A stretch of DNA of 19,112 nucleotides from Rhodoferax sp. (GCA_017880985.1 JADGRK010000009.1:1-19112), one strand, 5' to 3'; numbered from the stretch's first letter, positions 7,553 through 15,486 are shown. Translations and numbers: made by a program. Notes: a model not told the origin generated them from the sequence alone.

Positions 7553-8301
7553 CACGCCAAAAGCAGCGAACCCGGCACTGCCGAACGATCCGCCACCACG
7601 ATCTGGCAACTGGCATCGCGTCCAATAAGAACACCGGTTTTGACCTTTTCCATCACGCTCTCAAGTTTGCCGCAGCGCAGGTGAAGCCGGGTGTTTTTGG
7701 GCGCTGAAATGATCGACGGCGTGGCCATCGTCAACTCCTCGCCAGACTGCCAGATAATTTCACAAATCTCCACATCGGCGCCTTTGCCCCTCACCGACAG
7801 GGCGGCAATTCTGCGCGACGAGCTTCGCAGCAATTTGGACAACTGTTCAACCGTAGCATGCGTGGTAATGATCTGCATCGCTTTGGCAAGTCCGGCCATG
7901 CGCGCCGCCAGATTGACGGTGTCGCCAAAGACATCCCCATTTTCTTCGATCACGGCGCCAAAATGCCACCCCACCCGAATCGCACGCTTGACGCCCGACA
8001 GCGCCGGCAAGGCCATGATCTTGAGTTGCATGTCCATAGCGGCCAGACAGCCACTATCAGCATCAGGCAGAACACACATCACCTCGTCACCAATGGTCTT
8101 GATCACGCGCCCACCGTACTGAGCCACAATGCTGCGCATCGGGGCGATGCATTCATCGACCATTTTCTTGGCCTCGATATCACCGAGCATTTCATAAATC
8201 CGGGTGCTGCCCGCAAGATCTGCAAACAAGACCGCCATCGTTGCCGGTGGCTTGTGCGCCACTTTTTCAGACTGCAAATTGAAATCAGGGGTCGGTACCA
8301 T
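7252..8301 (-). CDS. Class III adenylate cyclase with truncated C-terminal FHA domain
   Basis: The cyclase makes cAMP from ATP; the FHA domain would bind phosphothreonine peptides. Residues about 20-175 are a complete class III catalytic domain: metal-binding D28 (FADLAGS) and D72 (TIGDEV), purine-selecting K68 and D123, and transition-state N130 and R134 in GDTVNLAARM. K68/D123 is the adenylate-cyclase pattern. From about residue 205 an FHA domain starts (GVLIGRDASCQIVVADRSA) but breaks where the conserved SRxH should come. The rest (about 110 residues, Arg/Ala-rich) is antisense of the kinase gene and has no domain look. So the original C-terminus is lost near 7575-7585. The ATG follows GAGG at 8 bases. 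The likely partner is the convergent kinase, whose own end is also missing. Confidence 0.83.
   Translation of the reverse strand: MVPTPDFNLQSEKVAHKPPATMAVLFADLAGSTRIYEMLGDIEAKKMVDECIAPMRSIVAQYGGRVIKTIGDEVMCVLPDADSGCLAAMDMQLKIMALPALSGVKRAIRVGWHFGAVIEENGDVFGDTVNLAARMAGLAKAMQIITTHATVEQLSKLLRSSSRRIAALSVRGKGADVEICEIIWQSGEELTMATPSIISAPKNTRLHLRCGKLESVMEKVKTGVLIGRDASCQIVVADRSAVPGSLLLACQWRQLPTLVRQFAPAGPARRRLSRSKSTHRRQSPASALPAHPSATGWMTIWLIRALSPPLAAAGGAAVLVPVLAPLTRVASQAGLATAASIAAANSAAV
7366..7382. repeat. GC hairpin at the kinase frame break
   Basis: CGCCGCC (7366-7372), a 3-base loop AGC, then GGCGGCG (7376-7382) form a perfect 7-bp stem. It lies exactly where the kinase reading changes from one frame to the next. 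Such a hairpin is a common place for slippage in replication or sequencing. The frame change corresponds to one extra base or two missing bases. Confidence 0.7.
7416..7628 (+). pseudogene. Displaced kinase tail: membrane helix and short linker in the next frame
   Basis: Out of frame with the kinase gene but in phase with itself, this stretch encodes QLLMGALAGLTLVIAAGAYF, then YFGKDGG and a Pro/Ala-rich segment ending at a stop at 7628. A hydrophobic helix after a flexible Ala/Pro linker is what usually follows a bacterial Ser/Thr kinase domain, so it is read here as the missing part of the 6425 gene. Beyond about 7580 it is antisense to the FHA domain of the opposite gene and no longer looks like kinase sequence, so the original outside domain appears to be lost. 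Confidence 0.6.
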
Positions 8302-8364
8302 TTAAATTGCCTCAGAGCTGCCGGACATGAGCCATCGTATCTTTTGCCATCAACGATAAAAAGC

Positions 8365-9294
8365 TCAGCTCGACGCTGATCGCCCGCTGCGGGTAAACAC
8401 AAATATACCCGCAATCACCAGCACCGTGCCCATGGCCACCCAGACGGTAAAGGGTTCGCCCAGAATCACGACACCCATCAAAATGGTGGACATCGGGCCG
8501 ACCATGCCGGCCTGGGAGGCCAGGCTGGCCCCAACGCGCTCAATCGCCATCATCACCAGCACGACAGGTACGGCAGTGCACAGCGTCGCATTGAGCACCG
8601 AAAGCCAGATCACTTCGGGCGCCACCAGCGCCGCACTCCAGGGGCGCAAAACCAGGAACTGCGCGATGCACAACAGGCAGGCCACGCTGGTGGCCAAACC
8701 CACCAGCCGCAAGGAGCCCAGCCGCTGCACCAGTTCACCACTAAAGCTCAAGTACACCGCGTAACTGACGGCACTGAAAAACACCAGCACGGTACCCAGA
8801 ACGACGTCACTGCCTTCCAGTTTGATCTCGTGGCCAAACACCAGCAGCACGCCGCAATAACTGATGGCCATGCCCAGTGCCTGAGTGCGTTGAATATGCC
8901 TCTTGTAGAGCAGCAAGCCGAGCAACAACACCAGGGTCGGATTGAGGTACAGAATGAGGCGCTCCAGCGAGGCAGTGATGTACGACAAACCAGCAAAATC
9001 AAGATAACTGGCCAGGTAATAGCCGGTGATGCCGAGTCCCAGAATGCCGAGGTAGTCTTTGCGCGCAAGCGATGGCTTGCCGCGACTGGACCACCAGCCC
9101 ATCAGTGCAAAAATGGGCAGCGCAAACAACATGCGGTACATGATCAGCGTGACCGCATCCACCCCATACCGGTAGGCCAGCTTGACGATGATCGCCTTGC
9201 CGCTGAACGCGATCGCCCCGAGGGTCGCCAGCAGCAGTCCGGATGCTATCTTTTTAGGAGCTTCTTGCGCCATTAACACGGGAGCTACAGGCAT
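8365..9294 (-). CDS. EamA/DMT-family membrane transporter
   Basis: 309-residue inner-membrane protein with about ten hydrophobic segments arranged as two EamA repeats, as in RhaT/YdcZ-type drug/metabolite exporters. Typical features are visible: LIMYRMLFALPIFALMGWW in the first half and LLLGLLLYKR, then GMAISYCGVLLVFG near the half boundary. The substrate cannot be read from sequence. The ATG at 9294 shares one base with the stop of the DUF3422 gene (TAATG), so translation is probably coupled; AAGGA lies just before it. A second ATG is at 9273. The first codons (MPVAPVLMAQEAPKKIAS) come from an interspersed repeat lying in reverse orientation to the gene. It is the last gene of a tctB-tctA-DUF3422-EamA row. 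Confidence 0.9.
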   Translation of the reverse strand: MPVAPVLMAQEAPKKIASGLLLATLGAIAFSGKAIIVKLAYRYGVDAVTLIMYRMLFALPIFALMGWWSSRGKPSLARKDYLGILGLGITGYYLASYLDFAGLSYITASLERLILYLNPTLVLLLGLLLYKRHIQRTQALGMAISYCGVLLVFGHEIKLEGSDVVLGTVLVFFSAVSYAVYLSFSGELVQRLGSLRLVGLATSVACLLCIAQFLVLRPWSAALVAPEVIWLSVLNATLCTAVPVVLVMMAIERVGASLASQAGMVGPMSTILMGVVILGEPFTVWVAMGTVLVIAGIFVFTRSGRSASS

Positions 9295-9302
9295 TATTCC
9301 TT
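9245..9302 (+). repeat. Interspersed short repeat copy R4, covering the EamA start
   Basis: On the plus strand GCTATCTTTTTAGGAGC, a core, GGGAGCTACAG and a CCTTA tail line up without gaps with copy R2 (GCTATTTTTTTGATAGC ... GGGCTAGAG ... CTCTTA). By eye most positions of the head and tail agree and the core differs. It covers the stop of the DUF3422 gene, the start codon of the EamA gene and the EamA N-terminus, in antisense to both. Confidence 0.65.
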
Positions 9303-10580
9303 AAAAACCTTGTGGTGCAGTCGACGCAGCGACCACCAGACGCCGAGCGCCACCAGCGGAATGGCGGCGGCGGCCGTGCTCTCTGCGCTCACCGGCCAGC
9401 CCAAAACATGCGCGCCCTTGGCCAGATAGCTCACCAGCCCCACGATGTAATAGGTGATGGCCGCCACCGACAGCCCCTCCACGGTGGACTGCAACTTGAG
9501 CTGCAGGCCCTGGCGCTGGTTCATGGTGGCGAGCAGCGCCTGGTTGCTTTGCTGCTGTTCGATTTCCACCCGCGTGCGCAGCAGGTTGCTGATGCGCGAC
9601 ACGCGTTGCGACAATGCGTCTTGCCGCCGTGTGGCCCACTCGCAGGTGCTGCGCGCAGGGGTCAGGCGGCGCTCCATGAATTCGCCGATGGTCTGCATGC
9701 CTGGCAACGCCGCCTCATTGATATCGCTGATGCGCTTGTCCACCAGCTCAAAATAAGCGGCGCTGGCCGAAAAGCGCGAATGCGTGGCCGCGTGCTGGCT
9801 CTCCACCTGACCGGCCAGTTTGGTCAAGCGGTCCAGCAGCAACGGCTCATCCTGCGTTGTGGCGCTGCGAATGGCGCTGGCGAGCTCGGCCAGTTCACGC
9901 TCGGCGCTGGCCAAGATAAGCGTGGCCTCACGCGCGACGGGCAAGCCCAGCAAGGCCGCCATGCGGTAGGTTTCAATCTCCAGCAAGCGCTGCACCAGAC
10001 GCCCCAGTCGGCGTGGCGACATATTCCCGGCCAGCAGCACCATGCGGGAAAACCCATCGGCGTGCATCGCGAAGTCGGTATAGACCTCAGCCGCGCCACC
10101 GGCAACACTGGACGCCACCAGCGTGTCTTCCAGCAGCACGTGCTTGACCAGCGTGGCGGCACCCAGGGCATGGCTTGACAAGACCCACAGGTGCAGACTC
10201 GACAAACACTGCCCAGGCAATCCGGCAAACCAGTCTTGCGGCACGGCGTCTGCGGCCAGTGTCGGTTCATTGTCACCAAAGCGCTCAATCGGCATCGGAC
10301 ACATGAAAGTCCAGGTGACAAATTCGGTATGCAACTCCCAGCGGATATGGAATGCTCCCAGGTCCATGCGGAAGTGGCTGGACTGCGGGTCCGGCAGCGG
10401 CAGGTGATGGTCGCGCAGCAAAGCTGCCACATGCGAGCGGCTGGCGTCGCGCTGGGCCGCATCACACACCATGACCACGTGCGAGATCGCCAGCGGTGCC
10501 ACCAGCGCCTGTGGCGGACGGGCGTGAACTTCGTTGTGTAGAGCTGCGCGTTGCGGGTGCTGGTGCAAGGGGTGTTTCAT
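9294..10580 (-). CDS. DUF3422 family membrane protein
   Basis: 428 residues, recognised as the DUF3422 family by the N-terminal HNEVHARPP (15-23), WELHTEFVTWTF, and LVKHVLLEDTLVASSVAGG. After a mixed N-terminal half there is a long helical, coiled-coil-like stretch (about 230-380, with RISNLLRTRVEIEQQQ) and two C-terminal membrane helices (VAAITYYIVGLVSYL and AAIPLVALGVWWSL). The function of the family is unknown to me. The open frame starts with TTG at 10583, but the ATG at 10580 overlaps the tctA stop as TGATG and is preferred. The gene overlaps EamA downstream (TAATG). The tight coupling on both sides suggests co-production with the transporters. Confidence 0.88.
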   Translation of the reverse strand: MKHPLHQHPQRAALHNEVHARPPQALVAPLAISHVVMVCDAAQRDASRSHVAALLRDHHLPLPDPQSSHFRMDLGAFHIRWELHTEFVTWTFMCPMPIERFGDNEPTLAADAVPQDWFAGLPGQCLSSLHLWVLSSHALGAATLVKHVLLEDTLVASSVAGGAAEVYTDFAMHADGFSRMVLLAGNMSPRRLGRLVQRLLEIETYRMAALLGLPVAREATLILASAERELAELASAIRSATTQDEPLLLDRLTKLAGQVESQHAATHSRFSASAAYFELVDKRISDINEAALPGMQTIGEFMERRLTPARSTCEWATRRQDALSQRVSRISNLLRTRVEIEQQQSNQALLATMNQRQGLQLKLQSTVEGLSVAAITYYIVGLVSYLAKGAHVLGWPVSAESTAAAAIPLVALGVWWSLRRLHHKVFKE

Positions 10581-12091
10581 CAATCTTCGACAAACGCCTC
10601 TTCACGTTTGCGCTTGATCGATGGCAGCAGCACGATCACCAGCAACACGGCCGCCGCGGCCAACAGGCTCGCAGACAAGCCACGCGTGACGAACACACTC
10701 CAGTCACCGCGCGAGAGCAGCAAGGCCCGGCGCAAATTTTCTTCCATCATCGGCCCCAGGATGAAACCCAGCAGCAGCGGCGCCGGCTCAACGCCGAGCT
10801 TGATGAACAGATAGCCAATGAAACCAAAAAGACCCACCAGCCAGACGTCAAACGTATTGTTGTTGGTGGAGTACACCCCAATAGCGCAAAACAGCACAAT
10901 GGCCGGGAACATCCAGCGGTAAGGCACGCTCAGCAGCTTGATCCAGATGCCGATCATAGGCAGGTTCAGGACGATCAGCATCGCATTGCCAATCCACATG
11001 GAGGCGATCAAACCCCAAAACAGCTCCGGATTGCTGGTCATCACTTGCGGGCCGGGCTGGATGTTGTGGATGGTCATGGCGCCCACCATCAAGGCCATCA
11101 CCGCATTGGGCGGAATACCCAGGGTCAGCAACGGAATGAAGGAGGTTTGCGAAGCCGCATTGTTGGCGGACTCAGGAGACGCAACGCCGCGAATATTGCC
11201 CTTGCCAAACGGCACTTCACCCGGCCGCAACTTGGTCTTCTTCTCGATCGAATAGGCACCAAAAGCGGCCATCACGGCACCGCCGCCGGGCAAGATACCC
11301 AGCAGGCTCCCCAGCGCCGTACCCCGCAAAACCGCTGGCACCATATTTCTGAAGTCTTCCATCGTGGGCCACAGCCCGGTCACATTAGCCGTAAACACCT
11401 CGCGCTCGCTCTCGTGCTTGCCCAGGTTGCTGATGATCTCGCCGTAGCCAAACACGCCCATGGCGATCACGATGAAGCCAATGCCATCGGTAAGTTCCGG
11501 AATATCGAAACTGAAACGGGCCACCCCCGAATTCACATCGGTCCCGACCAGACCCAGCAACAACCCGAGCAGAATCATGCCAATGGCTTTGAGCAGCGAG
11601 CCGGAAGCCAGCACCACGGCACCAATCAAGCCCAACACCATCAGCGAAAAATATTCAGCCGGGCCAAACTTGAAGGCCACCTCGGTCAACGGCACCGCGA
11701 AGGCCGCCAGAACCAGGGTACCGACACAACCGGCGAAGAACGAGCCCAGGCCGGCGGCAGCGAGTGCCGGGCCCGCCCGTCCCTGGCGCGCCATCTGGTA
11801 GCCGTCGATCACGGTCACCACAGAAGACGTCTCACCCGGCAGATTCACCAGAATGGCGGTGGTGGAGCCGCCGTATTGCGCGCCGTAATAAATACCGGCC
11901 AGCATGATCAGGGCCGACACCGGAGGCAGCGCATAAGTGGCTGGCAACAGCATGGCAATGGTGGCCACCGGGCCAATGCCGGGCAGCACCCCAATCACCG
12001 TTCCCAGAAAACACCCAATGAACGCATACATCAGGTTGATCGGCGTGAAGGCCACGCCAAAACCCAGCGACAGGTTTGCAATCAGATCCAT
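10580..12091 (-). CDS. tctA: Tripartite tricarboxylate transporter large permease, TctA family
   Basis: Large membrane subunit of a TctABC-type carrier that imports carboxylates using the ion gradient, working with a small subunit (TctB) and a periplasmic binding protein. 503 residues, about 10-12 membrane segments. Typical TctA features: GTVIGVLPGIGPVATIAMLLP, IYYGAQYGGSTTAILVNLPGE, ILPGGGAVMAAFGAY and GNIRGVASPESANNAA, and a conserved LGIPPNAVMALMVGA. The ATG at 12091 is preceded by AAGGAA at 8 bases. That site overlaps the tctB stop (12-base gap), so both are translated from one mRNA. It lacks an adjacent tctC gene; the Bug protein at 2836-3822 could be a partner but is 7 kb away on a different transcript. 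Confidence 0.94.
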   Translation of the reverse strand: MDLIANLSLGFGVAFTPINLMYAFIGCFLGTVIGVLPGIGPVATIAMLLPATYALPPVSALIMLAGIYYGAQYGGSTTAILVNLPGETSSVVTVIDGYQMARQGRAGPALAAAGLGSFFAGCVGTLVLAAFAVPLTEVAFKFGPAEYFSLMVLGLIGAVVLASGSLLKAIGMILLGLLLGLVGTDVNSGVARFSFDIPELTDGIGFIVIAMGVFGYGEIISNLGKHESEREVFTANVTGLWPTMEDFRNMVPAVLRGTALGSLLGILPGGGAVMAAFGAYSIEKKTKLRPGEVPFGKGNIRGVASPESANNAASQTSFIPLLTLGIPPNAVMALMVGAMTIHNIQPGPQVMTSNPELFWGLIASMWIGNAMLIVLNLPMIGIWIKLLSVPYRWMFPAIVLFCAIGVYSTNNNTFDVWLVGLFGFIGYLFIKLGVEPAPLLLGFILGPMMEENLRRALLLSRGDWSVFVTRGLSASLLAAAAVLLVIVLLPSIKRKREEAFVED

Positions 12092-12103
12092 TTTGTCAGT
12101 TCC

Positions 12104-12592
12104 TTAACCGGTAATGAAGGTAGGCCACGTCTGAAACTGCAGCTTGAGCAGCACGATGAAGCCCAGATAACAACTGACCGCCAGGATGGTGGCCAAAATC
12201 AGGTTCTCTTTGAAATTGAATTTGTCCCCCGCCAGGCTGGCGATGAAGGTCAAGGCATAAATGCCTGCAATCATGCCCATGGCCGGCAGCCCGATGCTGG
12301 GCAACCCCCCCAGCAGTACGCCGAAAACCAGATTCGCCGCAATGATGAAGATCAGCGGCTTCCACGCCCAACTGCCTATTTTTTCACCATCTTCAGTTTC
12401 GACGACCAGGGCCTTGAATGTGATGACCGCGCCCAGGATCGCCATCAAGATGCCCAGCATCAGCGGAAAGTAGCCGGGGCCCATGCGCGCCCCGGTTCCC
12501 ACGCTGTAACTGGTGGCACCCCAGGCGAAGGCGACACCGACAGCCATGAACAGGAGGCCGGAGAAAAAGTCTTTTTGACTCTTGATATTCAT
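12104..12592 (-). CDS. tctB: Tripartite tricarboxylate transporter small permease, TctB family
   Basis: Small membrane subunit of a TctABC-type system, four hydrophobic segments, 162 residues from the ATG at 12592. Seen: QKDFFSGLLFMAVGVAF, then ARMGPGYFPLMLGILMAILG, which is the TctB hallmark (GPGYFP), and two C-terminal helices. The open frame continues upstream to 12664, but those codons read as Ser/Cys-rich and the ATG at 12592 has GAGGAA about 8 bases before it. It heads the tctB-tctA-DUF3422-EamA row. The 136-base gap to the next gene upstream contains TCGAA-GAA-TTCGA (12604-12616), a possible short operator, but the site is too brief to claim. Confidence 0.92.
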   Translation of the reverse strand: MNIKSQKDFFSGLLFMAVGVAFAWGATSYSVGTGARMGPGYFPLMLGILMAILGAVITFKALVVETEDGEKIGSWAWKPLIFIIAANLVFGVLLGGLPSIGLPAMGMIAGIYALTFIASLAGDKFNFKENLILATILAVSCYLGFIVLLKLQFQTWPTFITG

Positions 12593-12728
12593 TGATAAGT
12601 TCCTCGAAGAATTCGAACTTGCCATTGTGCATGGGAAACTCATTCCACAGCATATGGATTTCACCTATGTCGCACCAGTGACTGCTGGACAAAGCAACCG
12701 CGGCTTTGCCGTTCAAAATCAGAAAAAA

Positions 12729-14519
12729 TCAGCTCAAGGGCGGCGTGGACGACAAAACCTCTTCCAATACTGTCAACCCCTCGGCGATGCGCAAGGCCCC
12801 GGCCAGACGCAGGGGGCGCATGCCGTCGCTCACGGCCTGACGTTTGAGCGCGTCTGTATTGGGCTCGCGATTGATCTTGTCTTTGAAGGCCTCCGACACC
12901 ACCAGCAACTCATACAGGCCCATACGGCCCATAAAACCGGTCATCCGGCAATCGACGCAACCGACCGGTTTGAAGGGCTTGTAGTCGCCGCTGATCTGCC
13001 ACGGCTTGACCACCTCGGACAGCGCCTCGCGGCTGGCGCTCTGGTCGGGCACTTTGCACTGCCGGCACAGAGTGCGCACCAGGCGCTGCGCCAGCACCCC
13101 GAGCAAGGTGGCATTGATCAGGTACGAGGGCACACCCAACTCCATCAGTCGCGTCACCGCCGACGGTGCGTCGTTGGTATGCAGCGTGGAGAACACCAGA
13201 TGCCCGGTCAGCGCGGCCTGCACCGCCATCTCGGCGGTCTGCTGATCCCGGATTTCGCCCACCATGATGATGTCCGGGTCTTGCCGCATCAGCGCACGCA
13301 GCCCTTCAGTAAAGCCAAAATCAAGCTGCGGCTGGACCTGGGTCTGGTTGAACGACGGCTCGATCATCTCGATCGGGTCTTCCACGGTACTGACATTCAC
13401 TTCTTCCGTGGCCACCCGTTTGAGGGTGGAATACAGTGTGGTCGTTTTTCCGGAACCGGTCGGGCCAGTCACCAGAATAATGCCGGTCGGACGCTTGACC
13501 AGGGCCTCCCAGCGCTGTGCATCGTGCGCTGAAAAGCCCAGCGCGTCGAGGTCTTTGACCGTGGTCTCGGGGTCAAAAATGCGCATCACCATCTTCTCGC
13601 CAAAAGCCGTCGGCAAAGTGGAGATCCGCATTTCAATCTCGTCACCACGGGGGTTTCGCGTCTTGATGCGGCCATCCTGCGGGCGGCGCTTTTCCATCAC
13701 GTCCATGCGCCCCAGCAACTTGATGCGTGCCGTCATGGCGCCCAGCACCCCCATCGGCATCTGGTACACGGGGTGCAACACACCGTCAATGCGAAAGCGG
13801 ATCACGCCCTGCTCGCGCCGCGGCTCCAGGTGAATGTCGCTGGCGCGCTGGTCAAACGCGTACTGCCAGAGCCAGTCCACCACCTGCACCACGCTTTGAT
13901 CATTGGCATCGATCTGTTTGTTGGTCTTGCCCAACTCCACCAGTTGCTCAAAGCTGGCACCCCCGCTGTTGCCGCCCGCTTTGTTGGCAGCACGCACCGA
14001 CTTGGCGAGCGCAAAAAACTCGGCGGTGTAGCGCTGGATTTCCTGCGGATTAGCCACTACCCGGCGCACGCTTCGGCGCGACTGCCGCTCCACTTCGGCC
14101 ACCCAATCGGTAACAAATGGCTCGGCAGTGGCGACCACAAGCTCATGCGGCGTCACCTGCACCGGCAAAATCTTGTGCCGCTCGGCGTAGGCGGCACTCA
14201 TGGTGTCGGCGACCTTGCCGACATCCACCTTGAGTGGGTCGATGCGCAAATAGTCCAGCGCGACACGCGTGGCCAGCCATTGGGTCAGCAACTCAATGTC
14301 AAGTGACTTGCCGTCGCTGGCGCGGTGCACCGAAACACTGGCCAGGCGCACCAGGGGATGTTGCGCACTCTCAGCTTGCGCACAGCGCGAGTTGATGCGT
14401 TGCGCTTCCTCGGCGCTGATAACTCCGTCACTGTGGAGCCAATGAACCAGACGACGCCAATCGAGCGGCCCGCTAAAACTGGTTCGGGTATTCGGCTTGG
14501 GACTGGTGGTGTTAGTCAT
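12729..14519 (-). CDS. GspE/PulE-family ATPase (type II secretion / type IV pilus assembly type)
   Basis: Hexameric cytosolic ATPase of the family that powers type II secretion or pilus assembly at the inner membrane. 596 residues from ATG 14519. Seen: an N-terminal T2SSE_N-like domain (about 1-170), Walker A GPTGSGKTTTLY (about 350-361), Walker B/Asp box IIMVGEIRD (about 414), His box ALTGHLVFSTLHTND, and a C-terminal zinc site CRQC (about 481) plus CVDC (about 519). The open frame extends to 14570, but the 14519 ATG overlaps the previous gene's stop as ATGA, which fixes it. No pilus, pilC or gsp gene is beside it, so it may be an orphan; I cannot say which machine it powers. It follows the spermidine-synthase-like gene. 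Confidence 0.88.
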   Translation of the reverse strand: MTNTTSPKPNTRTSFSGPLDWRRLVHWLHSDGVISAEEAQRINSRCAQAESAQHPLVRLASVSVHRASDGKSLDIELLTQWLATRVALDYLRIDPLKVDVGKVADTMSAAYAERHKILPVQVTPHELVVATAEPFVTDWVAEVERQSRRSVRRVVANPQEIQRYTAEFFALAKSVRAANKAGGNSGGASFEQLVELGKTNKQIDANDQSVVQVVDWLWQYAFDQRASDIHLEPRREQGVIRFRIDGVLHPVYQMPMGVLGAMTARIKLLGRMDVMEKRRPQDGRIKTRNPRGDEIEMRISTLPTAFGEKMVMRIFDPETTVKDLDALGFSAHDAQRWEALVKRPTGIILVTGPTGSGKTTTLYSTLKRVATEEVNVSTVEDPIEMIEPSFNQTQVQPQLDFGFTEGLRALMRQDPDIIMVGEIRDQQTAEMAVQAALTGHLVFSTLHTNDAPSAVTRLMELGVPSYLINATLLGVLAQRLVRTLCRQCKVPDQSASREALSEVVKPWQISGDYKPFKPVGCVDCRMTGFMGRMGLYELLVVSEAFKDKINREPNTDALKRQAVSDGMRPLRLAGALRIAEGLTVLEEVLSSTPPLS

Positions 14520-15271
14520 GTCAGCATCGGCTTGAAGACCCGCACCCATTTGGTGGCGGGCAGGCCCCATTGGGTCTGGATGATTTCAGCGCGCGCCATC
14601 AGCAGCTCGCGCTTGGGTCGGCTCGGTGTGCGCTGTGCCAGCACCACCGTATTGCCCTCGCGGGTCGGCCGGAACGCCCACACCGCCTCTTTGCCAAACG
14701 CGGCGGATATTTTTTCAACACTGCGCGCAAAGCTTGAGGCCCGGCCAAACAGATTGACCGTCATGCAACCATCGGGTGTGAGCAAGCGTCGGCAGTGGTT
14801 GTAAAACGGCAAACTGTCAAGCACCGGCGCGGCCGCTTCATGGTCGTACAAATCCACCTGCAGGGCATCCACCGTGCCCCACCACTTGGGGTCTTGAATT
14901 TCTTGCCCGGCGTCCCCCAGCACCACCTGAAGGCGCGCGTTTTCAGCCGGCAATTTGAACCAGCCGCGGCAAGCCACCAGCACCTGCGGGTTGAGCTCGA
15001 TCACAGCGGTTTTCATGCGCAGTATCTTGTGGCAGAACTTGGTCAGCGACCCGGCTCCCAAGCCCAGTTGCAGCGCCTGGCGTTCGGGCACCGACTCAGG
15101 CGCCACAAACAGCAACCAGGCCATCATGCGCTCAATGTACTCATGCACCAGCACAAGAGGCTCGTCAAGGTACATCGATCCCTGAATCCATTCGGTGCCC
15201 AAGTGCAGGTGCCGCATCGAACCATCGTCAGAGAAATTAACTTCCGGGAGCGTGTGTGTTCGTTTTTTCAA
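14516..15271 (-). CDS. Spermidine-synthase-like protein (class I methyltransferase fold)
   Basis: 251 residues resembling the spermine/spermidine synthase family: WIQGSMYLDEPLVLVHEYIE, then LQLGLGAGSLTKF (about 65-77), AVIELNPQVL, VVLGDAG, DLYDHEAAAPV and LTPDGCMTVNLFGR. The canonical GGGDG is replaced by GLGAG and the catalytic aspartate pattern (D[ST]xDP) by DLYDHEA, so true aminopropyl transfer is not certain; related proteins are of unknown function. The ORF begins with TTG at 15271. It is preferred over the ATG at 15217 because LPEVNFSDDGSMRHLHLG before WIQG is usual in homologs as I know them; I see no ribosome site that decides. Its stop overlaps the start of the GspE-like gene by 4 bases. 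Confidence 0.82.
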   Translation of the reverse strand: MKKRTHTLPEVNFSDDGSMRHLHLGTEWIQGSMYLDEPLVLVHEYIERMMAWLLFVAPESVPERQALQLGLGAGSLTKFCHKILRMKTAVIELNPQVLVACRGWFKLPAENARLQVVLGDAGQEIQDPKWWGTVDALQVDLYDHEAAAPVLDSLPFYNHCRRLLTPDGCMTVNLFGRASSFARSVEKISAAFGKEAVWAFRPTREGNTVVLAQRTPSRPKRELLMARAEIIQTQWGLPATKWVRVFKPMLT

Positions 15272-15486
15272 GATAGGGCATTATCCCCAAACATTATTCA
15301 GCGCAACTCACATCAAGCTTGGCACCTCGGATTCCGGACCAATCCTGGTAGTGACGTGCATATCCTCTAATGATGGGAAAAGACTGAAGGGCTGCTGACC
15401 AAAGCCGGAAGGCCGCGGGCGTTTTCAGTTCTGCGTTGTACGACTTCGATGCAAACGTACGAAAGTCTTCGCGCCCCGCGTTTGCG
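15272..15486. other. Gene-free stretch between the SpoIIAA-like gene and the spermidine-synthase-like gene
   Basis: About 215 bases with no supported gene on either strand; open frames here are shadows. GGATT (15329-15333) and AATCC (15341-15345) form a weak inverted repeat. No clear terminator with a T run was found. It may contain the promoter of the minus-strand pair starting at 15271. Confidence 0.4.

Noticed and set aside
10496..12595. A very long plus-strand open frame (699 codons) over tctA and tctB
   Set aside because: It is antisense to two well-recognised genes. Its composition is His/Gln/Arg/Asn-rich with no domain pattern, typical of the shadow of a high-GC gene.
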